DNA of 64,000 nucleotides from Anaerofilum faecale (GTDB lineage Bacteria; Bacillota; Clostridia; Oscillospirales; Ruminococcaceae). Shown piece by piece: positions 32,514 to 43,888 of the stretch. The DNA is taken from NCBI GenBank assembly GCA_019114265.1, contig DXFV01000008.1, forward strand, positions 95,406 to 159,405, read 5' to 3'. A model generated the notes under the pieces. It did no database searches. It saw only the letters and a list, made by a program, of their open reading frames with translations, and was not told the origin of the DNA. Within the stretch, counting starts at the first letter, position 1; every line of letters begins with the position of its first letter. The position numbers and the translations under genes were made by a program.

Positions 32514-32539
32514 GAGCAAAATAGACAGGAGGCGACCGG

Positions 32540-33283
32540 ATGGCACAAACAAAGCATCCGCACGAAGGCCACAGGGAACGGATGTATCAGCGCTTTTTGC
32601 GGGAAGGTCTGGATTCGTTCGAGGAACACCAGGCGCTGGAGCTGCTGCTGTTCTTTGCAAAGCCGCGCTGCGACACCAACGAGCTGGCGCATGCGCTGAT
32701 CGAGCGGTTCGGCAGTCTGCACCAGGTGCTGGACGCGCCGCTGGAGGAACTGATGCAGGTGAAAGGCGTGGGCCGTTCCTGCGCGGTGCTCTGCAAGCTG
32801 ATTCCGCAGATGGGACGCTATTACTACATCAGCCGCAACCGTGATTTTGTGCAGATCAACAGCGGAGCCGACGCGGTGGCCTATTTCCTGCCCCGTTTCT
32901 ACGGCATGACGGTGGAATGTTTCATGGTTGCGTTCCTGGACGACAAGCACAAGGTGCTGCGCTGCACCACGATGGCCGAAGGCGTGATCAATGCGGTGGC
33001 GGTTTCCAGCAGCAAGATCGCAGCCGAAGCCATCAGCGCGGGAGCAACCAACGTCATCCTCGCCCACAACCATCCGGGCGGGATCGCGCTGCCCAGTGCA
33101 AAGGACCGCTGGATGACGAACCAGATCGCACAGGCGCTGGCTGTGCTGAACATCGCGGTGAGCGACCATGTCATCATCTGCGAAGACGACGGCATCTCCT
33201 TTGCGGAAAGCGGCTTTCTGCTCGGTCCGGAGGACCCGGTCGCCTTCCCGTCCGCCGCCAGCGACATCAACGGAAAACTGTAA
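32540..33283 (+). CDS. radC: RadC-family JAB-domain protein
   Basis: A 247-residue protein: helix-hairpin-helix region at the N-terminus (about 30-85, LMQVKGVGRSCAVLCKLIPQ) and a C-terminal MPN/JAMM metal site with H176-N-H178-P-G-G (AHNHPGG) and the following SDHVIICEDD. The link to DNA repair is historical and unproven; a deubiquitinase-like or nuclease-associated role has been proposed. The ATG at 32540 follows AGGAGGCGA. The glycosyltransferase follows after 17 bases and is probably co-transcribed. Confidence 0.92.
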   Translation: MAQTKHPHEGHRERMYQRFLREGLDSFEEHQALELLLFFAKPRCDTNELAHALIERFGSLHQVLDAPLEELMQVKGVGRSCAVLCKLIPQMGRYYYISRNRDFVQINSGADAVAYFLPRFYGMTVECFMVAFLDDKHKVLRCTTMAEGVINAVAVSSSKIAAEAISAGATNVILAHNHPGGIALPSAKDRWMTNQIAQALAVLNIAVSDHVIICEDDGISFAESGFLLGPEDPVAFPSAASDINGKL

Positions 33284-33300
33284 GAGAGGAACGCCAACCT

Positions 33301-36300
33301 ATGAACACACAATCGCTGCAAAAACGCCGCCCCGATTTTTGGAAACTGCTGGGGATCGGCGTGCTGGGGCTGTTTGTGCTGCGCCTGCTCACAGCCGCGG
33401 CCACACCCGGTTATCTGTACGACCAGAACACCTTCACCGCCTGGGCTCTGCGCATGGCGCAGACGCCGGCCAGCGAATTTTACGCCGAGGGCTATTTTGC
33501 CGACTACCCGCCGGGCTACCTGTGGGTGCTCAAGCTGGTGGGCGAGGCGATGCTGGCCCTGGGAGCGCAGAGCGGCACCGCATTGGCGCGCGTATTGCTG
33601 GCGCTGCCGGTGATCCTGGGCGAGTGCGGCTTGATGGCGGCAATCGCGGTGCTGGGCCGCAAAGCGGGCGGCGACCGCGCCGGGCTGCTGTTCGGCCTGT
33701 GTGTGGCGCTGAACCTGTCGCTGTGGTTTGATACCGGTGTCTGGAAACAGGTGGATGCGCTCTTCTCGCTGGGGCTGGTGCTGTGCTTCTGGCTGCTGAT
33801 CCAGAAACGCTGGCTGCCCGGCGCGCTTGCTTACGGCCTCACATTGGCCATCAAGCCGCAGGCGCTGATTGCGGGCCCCGTGCTGGCGCTTGCGTTCCTG
33901 CTGCCGCTGCTGCAGAGGGAGGGCCGCCTGCGCCAGATCGGGCGCACCGTGCTGGGCGCGGTGGTGGCCGTGCTGGCGGTGTATCTTCCGGCCGTGCCGT
34001 TCTGGGGCTGGAAGGAGAGCCTGCCCAATCTTGTTGAAAAATACACGTCCACCAGCAGGGGATATCCCTATGCGGTGGTGAACGCGGGCAACCTGTTTGC
34101 CGCGCTGGGCGCCAACTGGGCCGACGAAAACGCGCGCTTCCTCTTCCTCAGCTGGAAGCAGTGGGGCACGCTGTTCCTTGTGATCTTCACCGCCGCCACC
34201 ATTGCGGTTGCGGTGCTGTCGGCCCGCAGGGGGCGCTTCTGCCCGATGATCCTGGCCGGTTTCTACACCACCGGCGTCTTTGTGCTGGCCCATTCGATGC
34301 ATGAGCGCTATCTGGTGTTCGGCATGGTGCTGGTGCTGGCTGCGGCCGCGCTGCACAACAGCCGGAGCCTGCTGTACATCGCGGGAGGCCTCACCGTCAC
34401 CAGCCTGCTGAACCAGATGCTGGTGTATTTCACGGTGGAGACCGAAGCGCAGTTCCTGATGGACGGCGTGGCCGGCTTCGCTCTGCAGCTGCTGGGCCTT
34501 GCAAACGTGGCGCTGTTTGTCCCGCTTGTTCTGGTGACCCTGTGGAAGCTGCTGGAACTGTCCGCCCTTTCCTTCGTTGCAAAGTGGGACGGTTCGGCGG
34601 AAGAAAAACTGGCCGCTCCCATCACCAGCTGGGCCAAAGCGGCCAGGCGTCCGCTGCCCGAACAGACGGTCCGAACCCTGCGCCAGCCGCCGGTCAGCCG
34701 CAAAGAGGTGATCGGCCTGTGCGCCGGCACGCTGGCGGCGGCGGTGCTCGCTTTCACCTATCTGGGCAGCACCAGCGCGCCGGAAAGCGGCCTTCTGGTG
34801 CCGCAGAACGAGACCCTGTCTGTGGCCATCGAAGCCGAGGAAGGCTCTGCCGAGCTGTGGGTGTATCCCGGCATCCCCCAGAACGGCGGCATCAAGCTGC
34901 TGGACGAGAGCGGCGCGGTGGCGGCCGAGCTGTCCACCGACTATCTCAGCTGCTTCAAGTGGCAGACGCTGGACATCCCCGCCGGCGGCCGGTATACACT
35001 GGAGATCAGCGGTGCGCAGCTGATGGAGATCGCGTTCCGGGATGCGAATGGAACGCTTTTGTCGGCCAGCTGTGACCAGCCCGCCCTCCTGGACGAACAG
35101 GACGCTGTGCCGGACACGATCAGCCAGCTGAACGGGATGTACTTCGACGAAATCTACCACGCCCGCACGGCCTACGAGATGCTGCACGAGATGCCGGTCT
35201 ACGAGACCACCCATCCGCCGCTGGGCAAAGACCTGATCATGCTGGGCATCGCCATCTTTGGCATGAATGCCTTTGGCTGGCGCTTTGCCGGCGCGCTGTG
35301 CGGCGTGCTGATGATCCCGGCGGTTTATCTGCTGGTGCGCCGGTTGTCTGCGCGCCGCTGGCCCGCCGCCTTTGCGGCCGCGATCGTGGGCCTCGACTTC
35401 ATGCGCTTTGGCCAGAGCCGCATGGCCACCATCGACAGCTTCGTGGTTTTGTTTATCCTGTGGTCCGGCTTCTTCATGGTGTGGTACTGCCAGAGCGTGC
35501 TGGAAAAAGGCGTGGACGCCTCGCTGCTGCCGATGGCGCTGGGCGGCGTGTTCTTCGGTTTGGGCGCTGCGGCCAAATGGACCGGCATCTATGCCGGCGC
35601 CGGGCTGGCTGTCCTCTATTTCGCGGTGCTGTATCTGCGCTGGAAACAGAAAAGGCCGGGCTTTGCCCATGAACTGCGGATGGCCATTGCGGGCGGCGTG
35701 CTGTTCTATGTGATGGTGCCGCTGGTGATTTATCTGCTGAGCTATCTGCCATACTGGTGGAGGGACCCTTCCTTCTCCATCTCCGACTGGTGGAACTGCC
35801 AGACAGCCATGTACCGCTACCACAGCACCCTGCAGTCCACCCATACCTTCCAGTCGATGTGGTTCACCTGGCCGCTGGATTGGCGCCCGGTGTGGTACTA
35901 CTACAGCAGTGCGGGCGACAAATACGCCAGCATCTCCGGCATGGCCGGCCCGGTGCTGGCCTGGTGCGGCACAGTTGCCGTGGTCTACACCATCGTGCAG
36001 GCGGTGCGCCGCAAGACCACGATGGCCCAGAACATGGCGCTGGTGCTGTACCTCACGCAGCTGCTGCCCTGGGTGGCGGTCACCCGCTGCACCTTCATCT
36101 ACCACTATTTTGCCAGCCTGATGTTCTCGGCGGTGCTGCTTGCCCTGATGCTGCAGCAGCTGGCAGCCAAGCATCCGCGCGGCGTCAAGCGGGCCTGCAT
36201 CGGCATGGCGGCGGTGTCGGCGGTGCTGCTGGTGTGGTTCTATCCCGCGCTCACCGGCCTGCCGGTCAGCCGGTCCTACGCCGAGAGCACGATGTGGCTG

Positions 36301-36327
36301 CCCAGCTGGGACCTCTATCCGTTCTAA
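33301..36327 (+). CDS. Double GT-C glycosyltransferase (GT87-like plus PMT-like fusion)
   Basis: A 1008-residue polytopic membrane protein with two GT-C units. The first half (about 1-430) has an N-terminal helix, a first loop with D41 (YLYDQNTFTAWA) and FADYPPGYLW (67-76), and about ten helices, like PIG-M/GT87 mannosyltransferases. A soluble beta-rich segment (about 500-590) follows one helix. The second half (about 600-1008) is PMT/GT39-like with D616-E617 (MYFDEIYHARTAYE) and THPPLGK (637-643). Such enzymes use polyprenyl-phosphate sugars on the outer face of the membrane. The ATG at 33301 follows AGAGGAACG. Acceptor unknown; protein O-mannosylation or wall glycosylation is possible. Confidence 0.85.
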   Translation: MNTQSLQKRRPDFWKLLGIGVLGLFVLRLLTAAATPGYLYDQNTFTAWALRMAQTPASEFYAEGYFADYPPGYLWVLKLVGEAMLALGAQSGTALARVLLALPVILGECGLMAAIAVLGRKAGGDRAGLLFGLCVALNLSLWFDTGVWKQVDALFSLGLVLCFWLLIQKRWLPGALAYGLTLAIKPQALIAGPVLALAFLLPLLQREGRLRQIGRTVLGAVVAVLAVYLPAVPFWGWKESLPNLVEKYTSTSRGYPYAVVNAGNLFAALGANWADENARFLFLSWKQWGTLFLVIFTAATIAVAVLSARRGRFCPMILAGFYTTGVFVLAHSMHERYLVFGMVLVLAAAALHNSRSLLYIAGGLTVTSLLNQMLVYFTVETEAQFLMDGVAGFALQLLGLANVALFVPLVLVTLWKLLELSALSFVAKWDGSAEEKLAAPITSWAKAARRPLPEQTVRTLRQPPVSRKEVIGLCAGTLAAAVLAFTYLGSTSAPESGLLVPQNETLSVAIEAEEGSAELWVYPGIPQNGGIKLLDESGAVAAELSTDYLSCFKWQTLDIPAGGRYTLEISGAQLMEIAFRDANGTLLSASCDQPALLDEQDAVPDTISQLNGMYFDEIYHARTAYEMLHEMPVYETTHPPLGKDLIMLGIAIFGMNAFGWRFAGALCGVLMIPAVYLLVRRLSARRWPAAFAAAIVGLDFMRFGQSRMATIDSFVVLFILWSGFFMVWYCQSVLEKGVDASLLPMALGGVFFGLGAAAKWTGIYAGAGLAVLYFAVLYLRWKQKRPGFAHELRMAIAGGVLFYVMVPLVIYLLSYLPYWWRDPSFSISDWWNCQTAMYRYHSTLQSTHTFQSMWFTWPLDWRPVWYYYSSAGDKYASISGMAGPVLAWCGTVAVVYTIVQAVRRKTTMAQNMALVLYLTQLLPWVAVTRCTFIYHYFASLMFSAVLLALMLQQLAAKHPRGVKRACIGMAAVSAVLLVWFYPALTGLPVSRSYAESTMWLPSWDLYPF

Positions 36328-36357
36328 AAAAAGCAAGCGGAAACTTTGTAAATATAG

Positions 36358-36386
36358 TTGTTAAGGCTTGCGCGATGTGATATAAT
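36358..36386 (+). promoter_or_regulatory. uvrB-uvrA promoter
   Basis: TTGTTA (36358-36363), a 17-base spacer and TATAAT (36381-36386) with extended TG (36378-36379). No Gram-positive LexA box (GAAC-N4-GTTC) was found in 36328-36463. Confidence 0.72.
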
Positions 36387-36404
36387 AAGTTGTGACAAAA
36401 CCAA

Positions 36405-36442
36405 GGCTGCGGATGTCGTCTGTGCTCCGCAGCCGCCCTTTT
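36405..36442 (+). promoter_or_regulatory. Leader hairpin of uvrB
   Basis: GGCTGCGGA (36405-36413) pairs perfectly with TCCGCAGCC (36426-36434); GCCC and four T residues follow, just ahead of the ribosome site AAGGAGGTG. It could be a weak attenuator or a stabilising structure. Confidence 0.5.
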
Positions 36443-36463
36443 CTATGCAAGGAGGTGCCCCGT

Positions 36464-38497
36464 TTGGAGCAGCAGCCCGATCATTTCGTCCTCAAAGCTC
36501 CCTATCAGCCCACCGGCGACCAGCCGCAGGCCATCGACGCGCTGGTGAACGGCATTCTGGCCGGTGATAAGTGCCAGGCGCTGCTGGGCGTCACCGGCAG
36601 CGGCAAGACCTTCACGATGGCGAACGTCATCGCCCGGGTGAACCGCCCCACACTGGTGCTGGCCCACAACAAGACGCTGGCCGCCCAACTGTGCACCGAG
36701 TTCCGGGAATTTTTCCCCGACAACGCGGTGGAATATTTCGTCTCCTACTACGACTACTACCAGCCGGAGGCCTATATCCCCTCCACCGACACCTACATCG
36801 AAAAAGACAGCGCCATCAACGAGGAGATCGACCGCCTGCGCCACTCGGCCACGGCGGCCCTGTCGGAGCGGCGGGACGTCATCATCGTGGCCAGCGTGTC
36901 CTGCATCTACAGCCTGGGCGACCCCATCGACTACCGCAGCATGGTCATCAGCCTGCGCCAGGGCATGACGATGGAGCGCGAAGAGCTGATGCGCCGCCTG
37001 GTAGACCTGCAATATGAACGCAACGACGTGAATTTCACCCGCAACAAGTTCCGCGTGCGGGGCGATGTGGTGGAGATCAACCTGGCCTATGCCAGCGACC
37101 TTGCCATCCGGGTGGAGTTTTTCGGCGACGAGATCGACCGCATCAGCGAGGTGAACCCTCTCACCGGCGAGCGCAAGAACATGGTGCGCCATGTGGCCAT
37201 CTTCCCGGCCAGCCACTACATCGTCTCGCCGGAAAAGATGCGGCAGGGCCTTGCGGTCATCCGGGACGAGATGGACGCCCAGGTGCGCCATTTCACCGAA
37301 AACGGCAAGCTCATCGAGGCACAGCGCATCGCCCAGCGCACCCAGTACGACATGGAGATGCTGGCCGAGGTGGGCATGTGCAAGGGCATCGAGAACTATT
37401 CGGCGGTGCTGTCCGGCCGCGCTCCCGGCAGCACGCCCACCACCCTGCTGGACTATTTCCCGGACGATTTCCTCCTGTTCGTGGACGAGAGCCACGTGAT
37501 GCTGCCCCAGCTGCGCGCGATGTACGGCGGCGACTACGCCCGCAAAAAAACGCTGGTGGATTTCGGTTTCCGCCTGCCGTCCGCCTTCGACAACCGCCCG
37601 CTGAAGTTTGAGGAATTCGAGCGGAAGCTGAACCAGACCATCTTCGTCAGCGCCACCCCCGGCGAATACGAGCGGGAGCACGCCGTCCGCATTGCGGAGC
37701 AGGTGATCCGCCCCACCGGCCTGCTGGACCCGGTGATCCAGGTCCGCCCCATCGAGGGGCAGGTGGAGGACCTGCTGGGCGAGATCAACGCCCGCACCGC
37801 CCGCGGCGAGCGGGTGCTGGTGACCACTCTCACCAAAAAGATGGCCGAGGACCTCACCGACTTCCTCACCGACCACGCGGTCAAGGTGAAGTATATGCAC
37901 CACGAGGTGGACACCTTTGAGCGGATGGAGATCATCCGGGATCTGCGCACCGGCGCGGTGGACGTGGTAGTGGGCATCAACCTGCTGCGCGAGGGCCTGG
38001 ACCTGCCGGAGGTGAGCCTGGTGGCCATTCTGGACGCCGACAAGGAGGGCTTCCTGCGCAGCGAGACAAGCCTGATCCAGACCATCGGCCGCGCCGCCCG
38101 CAACGCGGACGGCATGGTCATCATGTACGCCGACACCGTCACCCCCAGCATGGAGCGCGCCATCAGCGAGACCGAACGCCGCCGCGCCATCCAGCAGGCC
38201 TACAACGAGGCGCACGGCATCGTGCCCAAAACTATCGTGAAGGACATCCGGGGCGAGATCGTCATCAGCGAGCGGGACGAGCGTCCCGGCCGACGCCGCA
38301 TCTCCAAAGCCGAGCGCGAGCAGATGATCGAAAACCTCACCCGTCAGATGAAGCAGGCGGCCAAGATCCTCGACTTTGAGAACGCCGCCTTCCTGCGCGA
38401 CCAGATCGACCGTCTGCGCCGGGGCGAAAACCCGATGGACAGCGAGGAGAACAAAGAAAAGGGACGGCGCGGGCGCAAGCAGCGCCTGCCGAAATAA
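36464..38497 (+). CDS. uvrB: Excinuclease subunit UvrB
   Basis: A 677-residue UvrB of normal length. Walker A is GVTGSGKTFTMANV (about 40-53), the DNA-clamping beta-hairpin is in YYDYYQPEAYIPSTDTY (about 92-108), helicase motifs V/VI include NLLREGLDLPEV and IQTIGRAARN, and the C-terminal UVR motif (DFENAAFLRDQIDRLR) contacts UvrC. It verifies damage after UvrA loading in nucleotide excision repair. The TTG at 36464 is chosen because AAGGAGGTG lies seven bases upstream; the frame extends to 36392 without a ribosome site. uvrA follows after 27 bases; uvrC is not in the window. Confidence 0.96.
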   Translation: MEQQPDHFVLKAPYQPTGDQPQAIDALVNGILAGDKCQALLGVTGSGKTFTMANVIARVNRPTLVLAHNKTLAAQLCTEFREFFPDNAVEYFVSYYDYYQPEAYIPSTDTYIEKDSAINEEIDRLRHSATAALSERRDVIIVASVSCIYSLGDPIDYRSMVISLRQGMTMEREELMRRLVDLQYERNDVNFTRNKFRVRGDVVEINLAYASDLAIRVEFFGDEIDRISEVNPLTGERKNMVRHVAIFPASHYIVSPEKMRQGLAVIRDEMDAQVRHFTENGKLIEAQRIAQRTQYDMEMLAEVGMCKGIENYSAVLSGRAPGSTPTTLLDYFPDDFLLFVDESHVMLPQLRAMYGGDYARKKTLVDFGFRLPSAFDNRPLKFEEFERKLNQTIFVSATPGEYEREHAVRIAEQVIRPTGLLDPVIQVRPIEGQVEDLLGEINARTARGERVLVTTLTKKMAEDLTDFLTDHAVKVKYMHHEVDTFERMEIIRDLRTGAVDVVVGINLLREGLDLPEVSLVAILDADKEGFLRSETSLIQTIGRAARNADGMVIMYADTVTPSMERAISETERRRAIQQAYNEAHGIVPKTIVKDIRGEIVISERDERPGRRRISKAEREQMIENLTRQMKQAAKILDFENAAFLRDQIDRLRRGENPMDSEENKEKGRRGRKQRLPK

Positions 38498-38524
38498 CAG
38501 GGGATACAGGAAAGGAAATACACA

Positions 38525-41368
<2,844 letters not shown>

Positions 41369-41374
41369 AAAACC

Positions 41375-41809
41375 ATGACGGAACGCCAGATCGAAGAAAA
41401 GATGTACCGGATGGCGGTGGAGTTCATCCCCCGGCGCTATCCCACAGGGTGGGGCGGCGCCGCCGTTGTGCGCACAGCGGCGGACCACTATTATCTCAGC
41501 GTGGCGCTGGAAAACGCCAACCTCAGCACCAGCCTCTGCATCGAGGTGGGGGCCATGTGCGAGGCGTACAAGTTCGGCGAAAAGATCACGCACTGCCTGT
41601 GTGTGGTGCGGGACGATGAAACCGCGCCGTTCAAGGTGCTGTCCCCCTGCGGCATCTGCCAGGAGCGTCTGCGCTACTGGGGCGACGATGTGCGGGTGGG
41701 GGTCACCGTACCGGGCGGCGAGCTGCTGTTTGTGCCGCTGTGCCAAATGCAGCCCTACCACTGGTCCGCCGCCTACCCGCCCCAGGAGCTGGAACATTAC
41801 ACGCCATAA
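41375..41809 (+). CDS. Cytidine deaminase-like protein
   Basis: A 144-residue member of the cytidine deaminase fold. The zinc and catalytic residues are present as C-I-E (LCIEVGAMCEA, about 50-60) and PCGIC (about 89-93), so C, E, C, C can form the site. The usual (C/H)AE is CIE here, and the segment before it differs from classic CDA, so a blasticidin-deaminase-like or other nucleoside substrate is possible. Tail residues 115-144 have a WSAAYPPQELEHY ending. The start at 41375 uses GGAGGAATAA in the uvrA end. Confidence 0.78.
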   Translation: MTERQIEEKMYRMAVEFIPRRYPTGWGGAAVVRTAADHYYLSVALENANLSTSLCIEVGAMCEAYKFGEKITHCLCVVRDDETAPFKVLSPCGICQERLRYWGDDVRVGVTVPGGELLFVPLCQMQPYHWSAAYPPQELEHYTP

Positions 41810-41821
41810 CGATCTTTCTGC

Positions 41822-41856
41822 GGGCGGCGGGCGTTTCTGGTCCGCCGCCCTTGTAT
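41822..41856 (+). terminator. Probable terminator after the deaminase
   Basis: GGGCGGCGG (41822-41830) pairs perfectly with CCGCCGCCC (41842-41850), followed by TTGTATT. The T run is poor and overlaps the -35 of the next promoter. Confidence 0.55.
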
Positions 41857-41879
41857 TGCCGCGGATTTTGTAGTATACT
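41851..41879 (+). promoter_or_regulatory. miaB promoter with twin palindromes
   Basis: TTGTAT (41851-41856), a 17-base spacer and TATACT (41874-41879). The -10 lies in the palindrome AGTATACT (41872-41879), which is repeated at 41885-41892, thirteen bases downstream. Confidence 0.7.
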
Positions 41880-41917
41880 GAAAAAGTATACTCTAATGAA
41901 TCTACGAGGTGCGATCA

Positions 41918-43300
41918 TTGAACCGAATCGATTTTTCTCATGATACACAGGCGGCGGCGGTCATCGCGGCCAGCTACGACACTCCGCCGATGGCCTATGT
42001 CCATTCCTACGGCTGCCAGCAGAACGTCAACGACGGCGAAAAGATCAAGGGCGTGCTGTCCGACGTGGGCTTCGGCATCTGCGACAAGCTGGAGGAGGCC
42101 GACCTGATCCTGTTCAACACCTGTGCGGTGCGCGAGCATGCCGAAGATCGCGTGTTCGGCAATGTGGGCGCGCTCAAGCAGCTGAAAGCCGCCAATCCGC
42201 GGCTGATCATCGGCATCTGCGGCTGCATGACCCAGCAGCAGAGCGTGGTGGACAAGCTGCGCAAGAGCTATCCGTTCGTCGACCTGGTGTTCGGCGTGAA
42301 CGGTATCGACACACTGCCCGCTCTGCTGGCCGAAAAGCTGCAGAAGGGCCGCCGCCTGCTGCAGACCCCCACCGAGCGCTACGACGTGGTGGAGGAGGTG
42401 CCCATCCGGCGCGATTCCACCTTCCGCGCCTGGCTCCCCATCATGTACGGCTGCGACAACTTCTGTTCCTACTGCATCGTGCCCTATGTGCGGGGCCGCG
42501 AGCGCAGCCGCAAGAGCGCCGACATCCTGGCCGAGTTCCGCCAGCTGGTGGCGGCGGGCTACAAGGAGATCACTCTGCTGGGCCAGAACGTCAACTCCTA
42601 CGGCAAGGGCCTGGAGGAGGATATCGACTTCTCGGGCCTGCTGGAGCTGCTGTGCGCCGAGGAAGGGGACTACCACATCCGCTTCATGACCAGCCATCCC
42701 AAGGACGCCACCCCGCGCCTGATCGACACGATGGCGGCGCATCCCCAGATCTGCCGTCATTTGCATCTGCCGGTGCAGTGCGGCAGTGACCGCGTGCTGG
42801 CAGAGATGAACCGCCACTACACCGTCGAGCAGTACCTGAGCCTGATCGACTACGCCAAGCAGAAGATCCCCGGCATCACCTTCTCCAGCGACATCATCGT
42901 GGGCTTCCCCGGCGAGACGGAGGAGGAGTTCGAGCAGACGCTGGACCTCATCCGCAAGGTGGAGTACATGCAGCTGTTCACCTTCATCTACTCCAAGCGC
43001 GGAGGCACCCGCGCCGCCACCATGCCCGACCCCTACACCCACAAGGATAAAACAGCCCGCATGGCGCGTCTGCTGGAGGTGCAGGACGAGATCGCCGCCC
43101 GCCTTGCCCGCAGCATGGTGGGGCAGACCTTCCGGGTGCTGGTGGAAGGCCATGCCCGGCAGGAGGGAATGCTCACCGGCCGTTTGGACAACAATCTGAT
43201 CGTGGAGTTTGCCGCCGATCCCGCCTGCATCGGGCAGTATGCCGAGGTGCTGGTGGAGGACGCCCGCGCCACGGTGCTCAAAGGCCGCCTGGCCGACTGA
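41918..43300 (+). CDS. miaB: tRNA ms2i6A37 methylthiotransferase MiaB
   Basis: A 460-residue radical SAM enzyme. The N-terminal UPF0004 domain carries cluster cysteines in YGCQQN, FNTCAVRE and GICGCM. The radical SAM motif is CDNFCSYC (about 171-178) with the family IVPYVRGRERSR, and a C-terminal TRAM domain (about 385-455) binds RNA. It adds a methylthio group to i6A37 made by MiaA, encoded at 48536 in the same region. A TTG at 41918 is chosen because GAGGTG is six bases upstream; the GTG at 41909 lies within that site. Confidence 0.94.
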   Translation: MNRIDFSHDTQAAAVIAASYDTPPMAYVHSYGCQQNVNDGEKIKGVLSDVGFGICDKLEEADLILFNTCAVREHAEDRVFGNVGALKQLKAANPRLIIGICGCMTQQQSVVDKLRKSYPFVDLVFGVNGIDTLPALLAEKLQKGRRLLQTPTERYDVVEEVPIRRDSTFRAWLPIMYGCDNFCSYCIVPYVRGRERSRKSADILAEFRQLVAAGYKEITLLGQNVNSYGKGLEEDIDFSGLLELLCAEEGDYHIRFMTSHPKDATPRLIDTMAAHPQICRHLHLPVQCGSDRVLAEMNRHYTVEQYLSLIDYAKQKIPGITFSSDIIVGFPGETEEEFEQTLDLIRKVEYMQLFTFIYSKRGGTRAATMPDPYTHKDKTARMARLLEVQDEIAARLARSMVGQTFRVLVEGHARQEGMLTGRLDNNLIVEFAADPACIGQYAEVLVEDARATVLKGRLAD

Positions 43301-43365
43301 AACCGCGTATTTGCCCCCGTGCAAAGCGATAGAAAAGAAAAGCTGCAAAAGGAGAAATTTATACT

Positions 43366-43773
43366 ATGGATTGCATCGAACTGTTCAAGAAAGCCGCCGC
43401 CGCCATGCAGACCGACCCCCGCTGCGTTGCTCTCAACAGCGCCCAGCGCGCCTGTGACGAGAACCAGGCTCTGCAGGATCTGATCGGCGAGTTCAACCTC
43501 ATCCGCATCGACCTGAACGAGGAGATCGGCAAGTCGGAGCGCAACAACCAGAAGATCGCCGAGCTGAACGAGAAGGTGGGCAAGGTGTACAACCAGATCA
43601 TGGAGACCCCCGAGATGGTGGCCTACAACGAGGCCAAGACCGCTGTGGAGAACATGATCAACCACATCAACGCCATCGTCAACACCGCCGTGCAGGGCGG
43701 CGACCCCATGACCGTGGCCGAGCCCGGCGCTTCCTGCACCGGCAGCTGTTCCTCCTGCGGCGGCTGCCACTGA
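43366..43773 (+). CDS. ymcA: YlbF/YmcA-family protein with C-terminal Cys cluster
   Basis: A 135-residue helical protein of the YlbF/YmcA family (Com_YlbF). The core is a long coiled helix pair (about 18-105, QRACDENQALQDLIGEFN, KVGKVYNQIMETPEMVAYNEAK). The tail has four cysteines, C124, C128, C131 and C134 (SCTGSCSSCGGCH), which could bind an Fe-S cluster. In Bacillus YmcA (RicA) lies between miaB and mutS, as here, and with YlbF and YaaT forms the Y-complex that affects RNase Y and development. The start at 43366 follows AAAAGGAG. Confidence 0.82.
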   Translation: MDCIELFKKAAAAMQTDPRCVALNSAQRACDENQALQDLIGEFNLIRIDLNEEIGKSERNNQKIAELNEKVGKVYNQIMETPEMVAYNEAKTAVENMINHINAIVNTAVQGGDPMTVAEPGASCTGSCSSCGGCH

Positions 43774-43802
43774 TCCCACAAAAAACAGTAACCGCACGCT
43801 GC

Positions 43803-43835
43803 TTGCCGGGTGCCGCTTTTGTCGGTATCCGGCAA
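43803..43835 (+). promoter_or_regulatory. Strong hairpin ahead of mutS
   Basis: TTGCCGGGTGCCG (43803-43815) pairs over its full 13 bases with CGGTATCCGGCAA (43823-43835), with two G-T pairs and a seven-base loop. No T run follows, so it is not a standard terminator; it may shape the mutS leader or end ymcA transcripts inefficiently. Confidence 0.5.
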
Positions 43836-43888
43836 TCGGACGTTAAACGGGCCGGTGTGCCCGAATTTCCTGTCAGGAGGCGAACCCT

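Noticed and set aside
32899..36336. A 1145-codon open frame on the minus strand opposite the glycosyltransferase
   Set aside because: It mirrors the GC-rich third positions of the plus-strand gene, has a low-complexity Gln/His/Arg/Ala composition and no ribosome site or known motif.
36328..36463. LexA/SOS box at the uvrB promoter
   Set aside because: I searched by eye for GAAC-N4-GTTC and its usual variants and found none.
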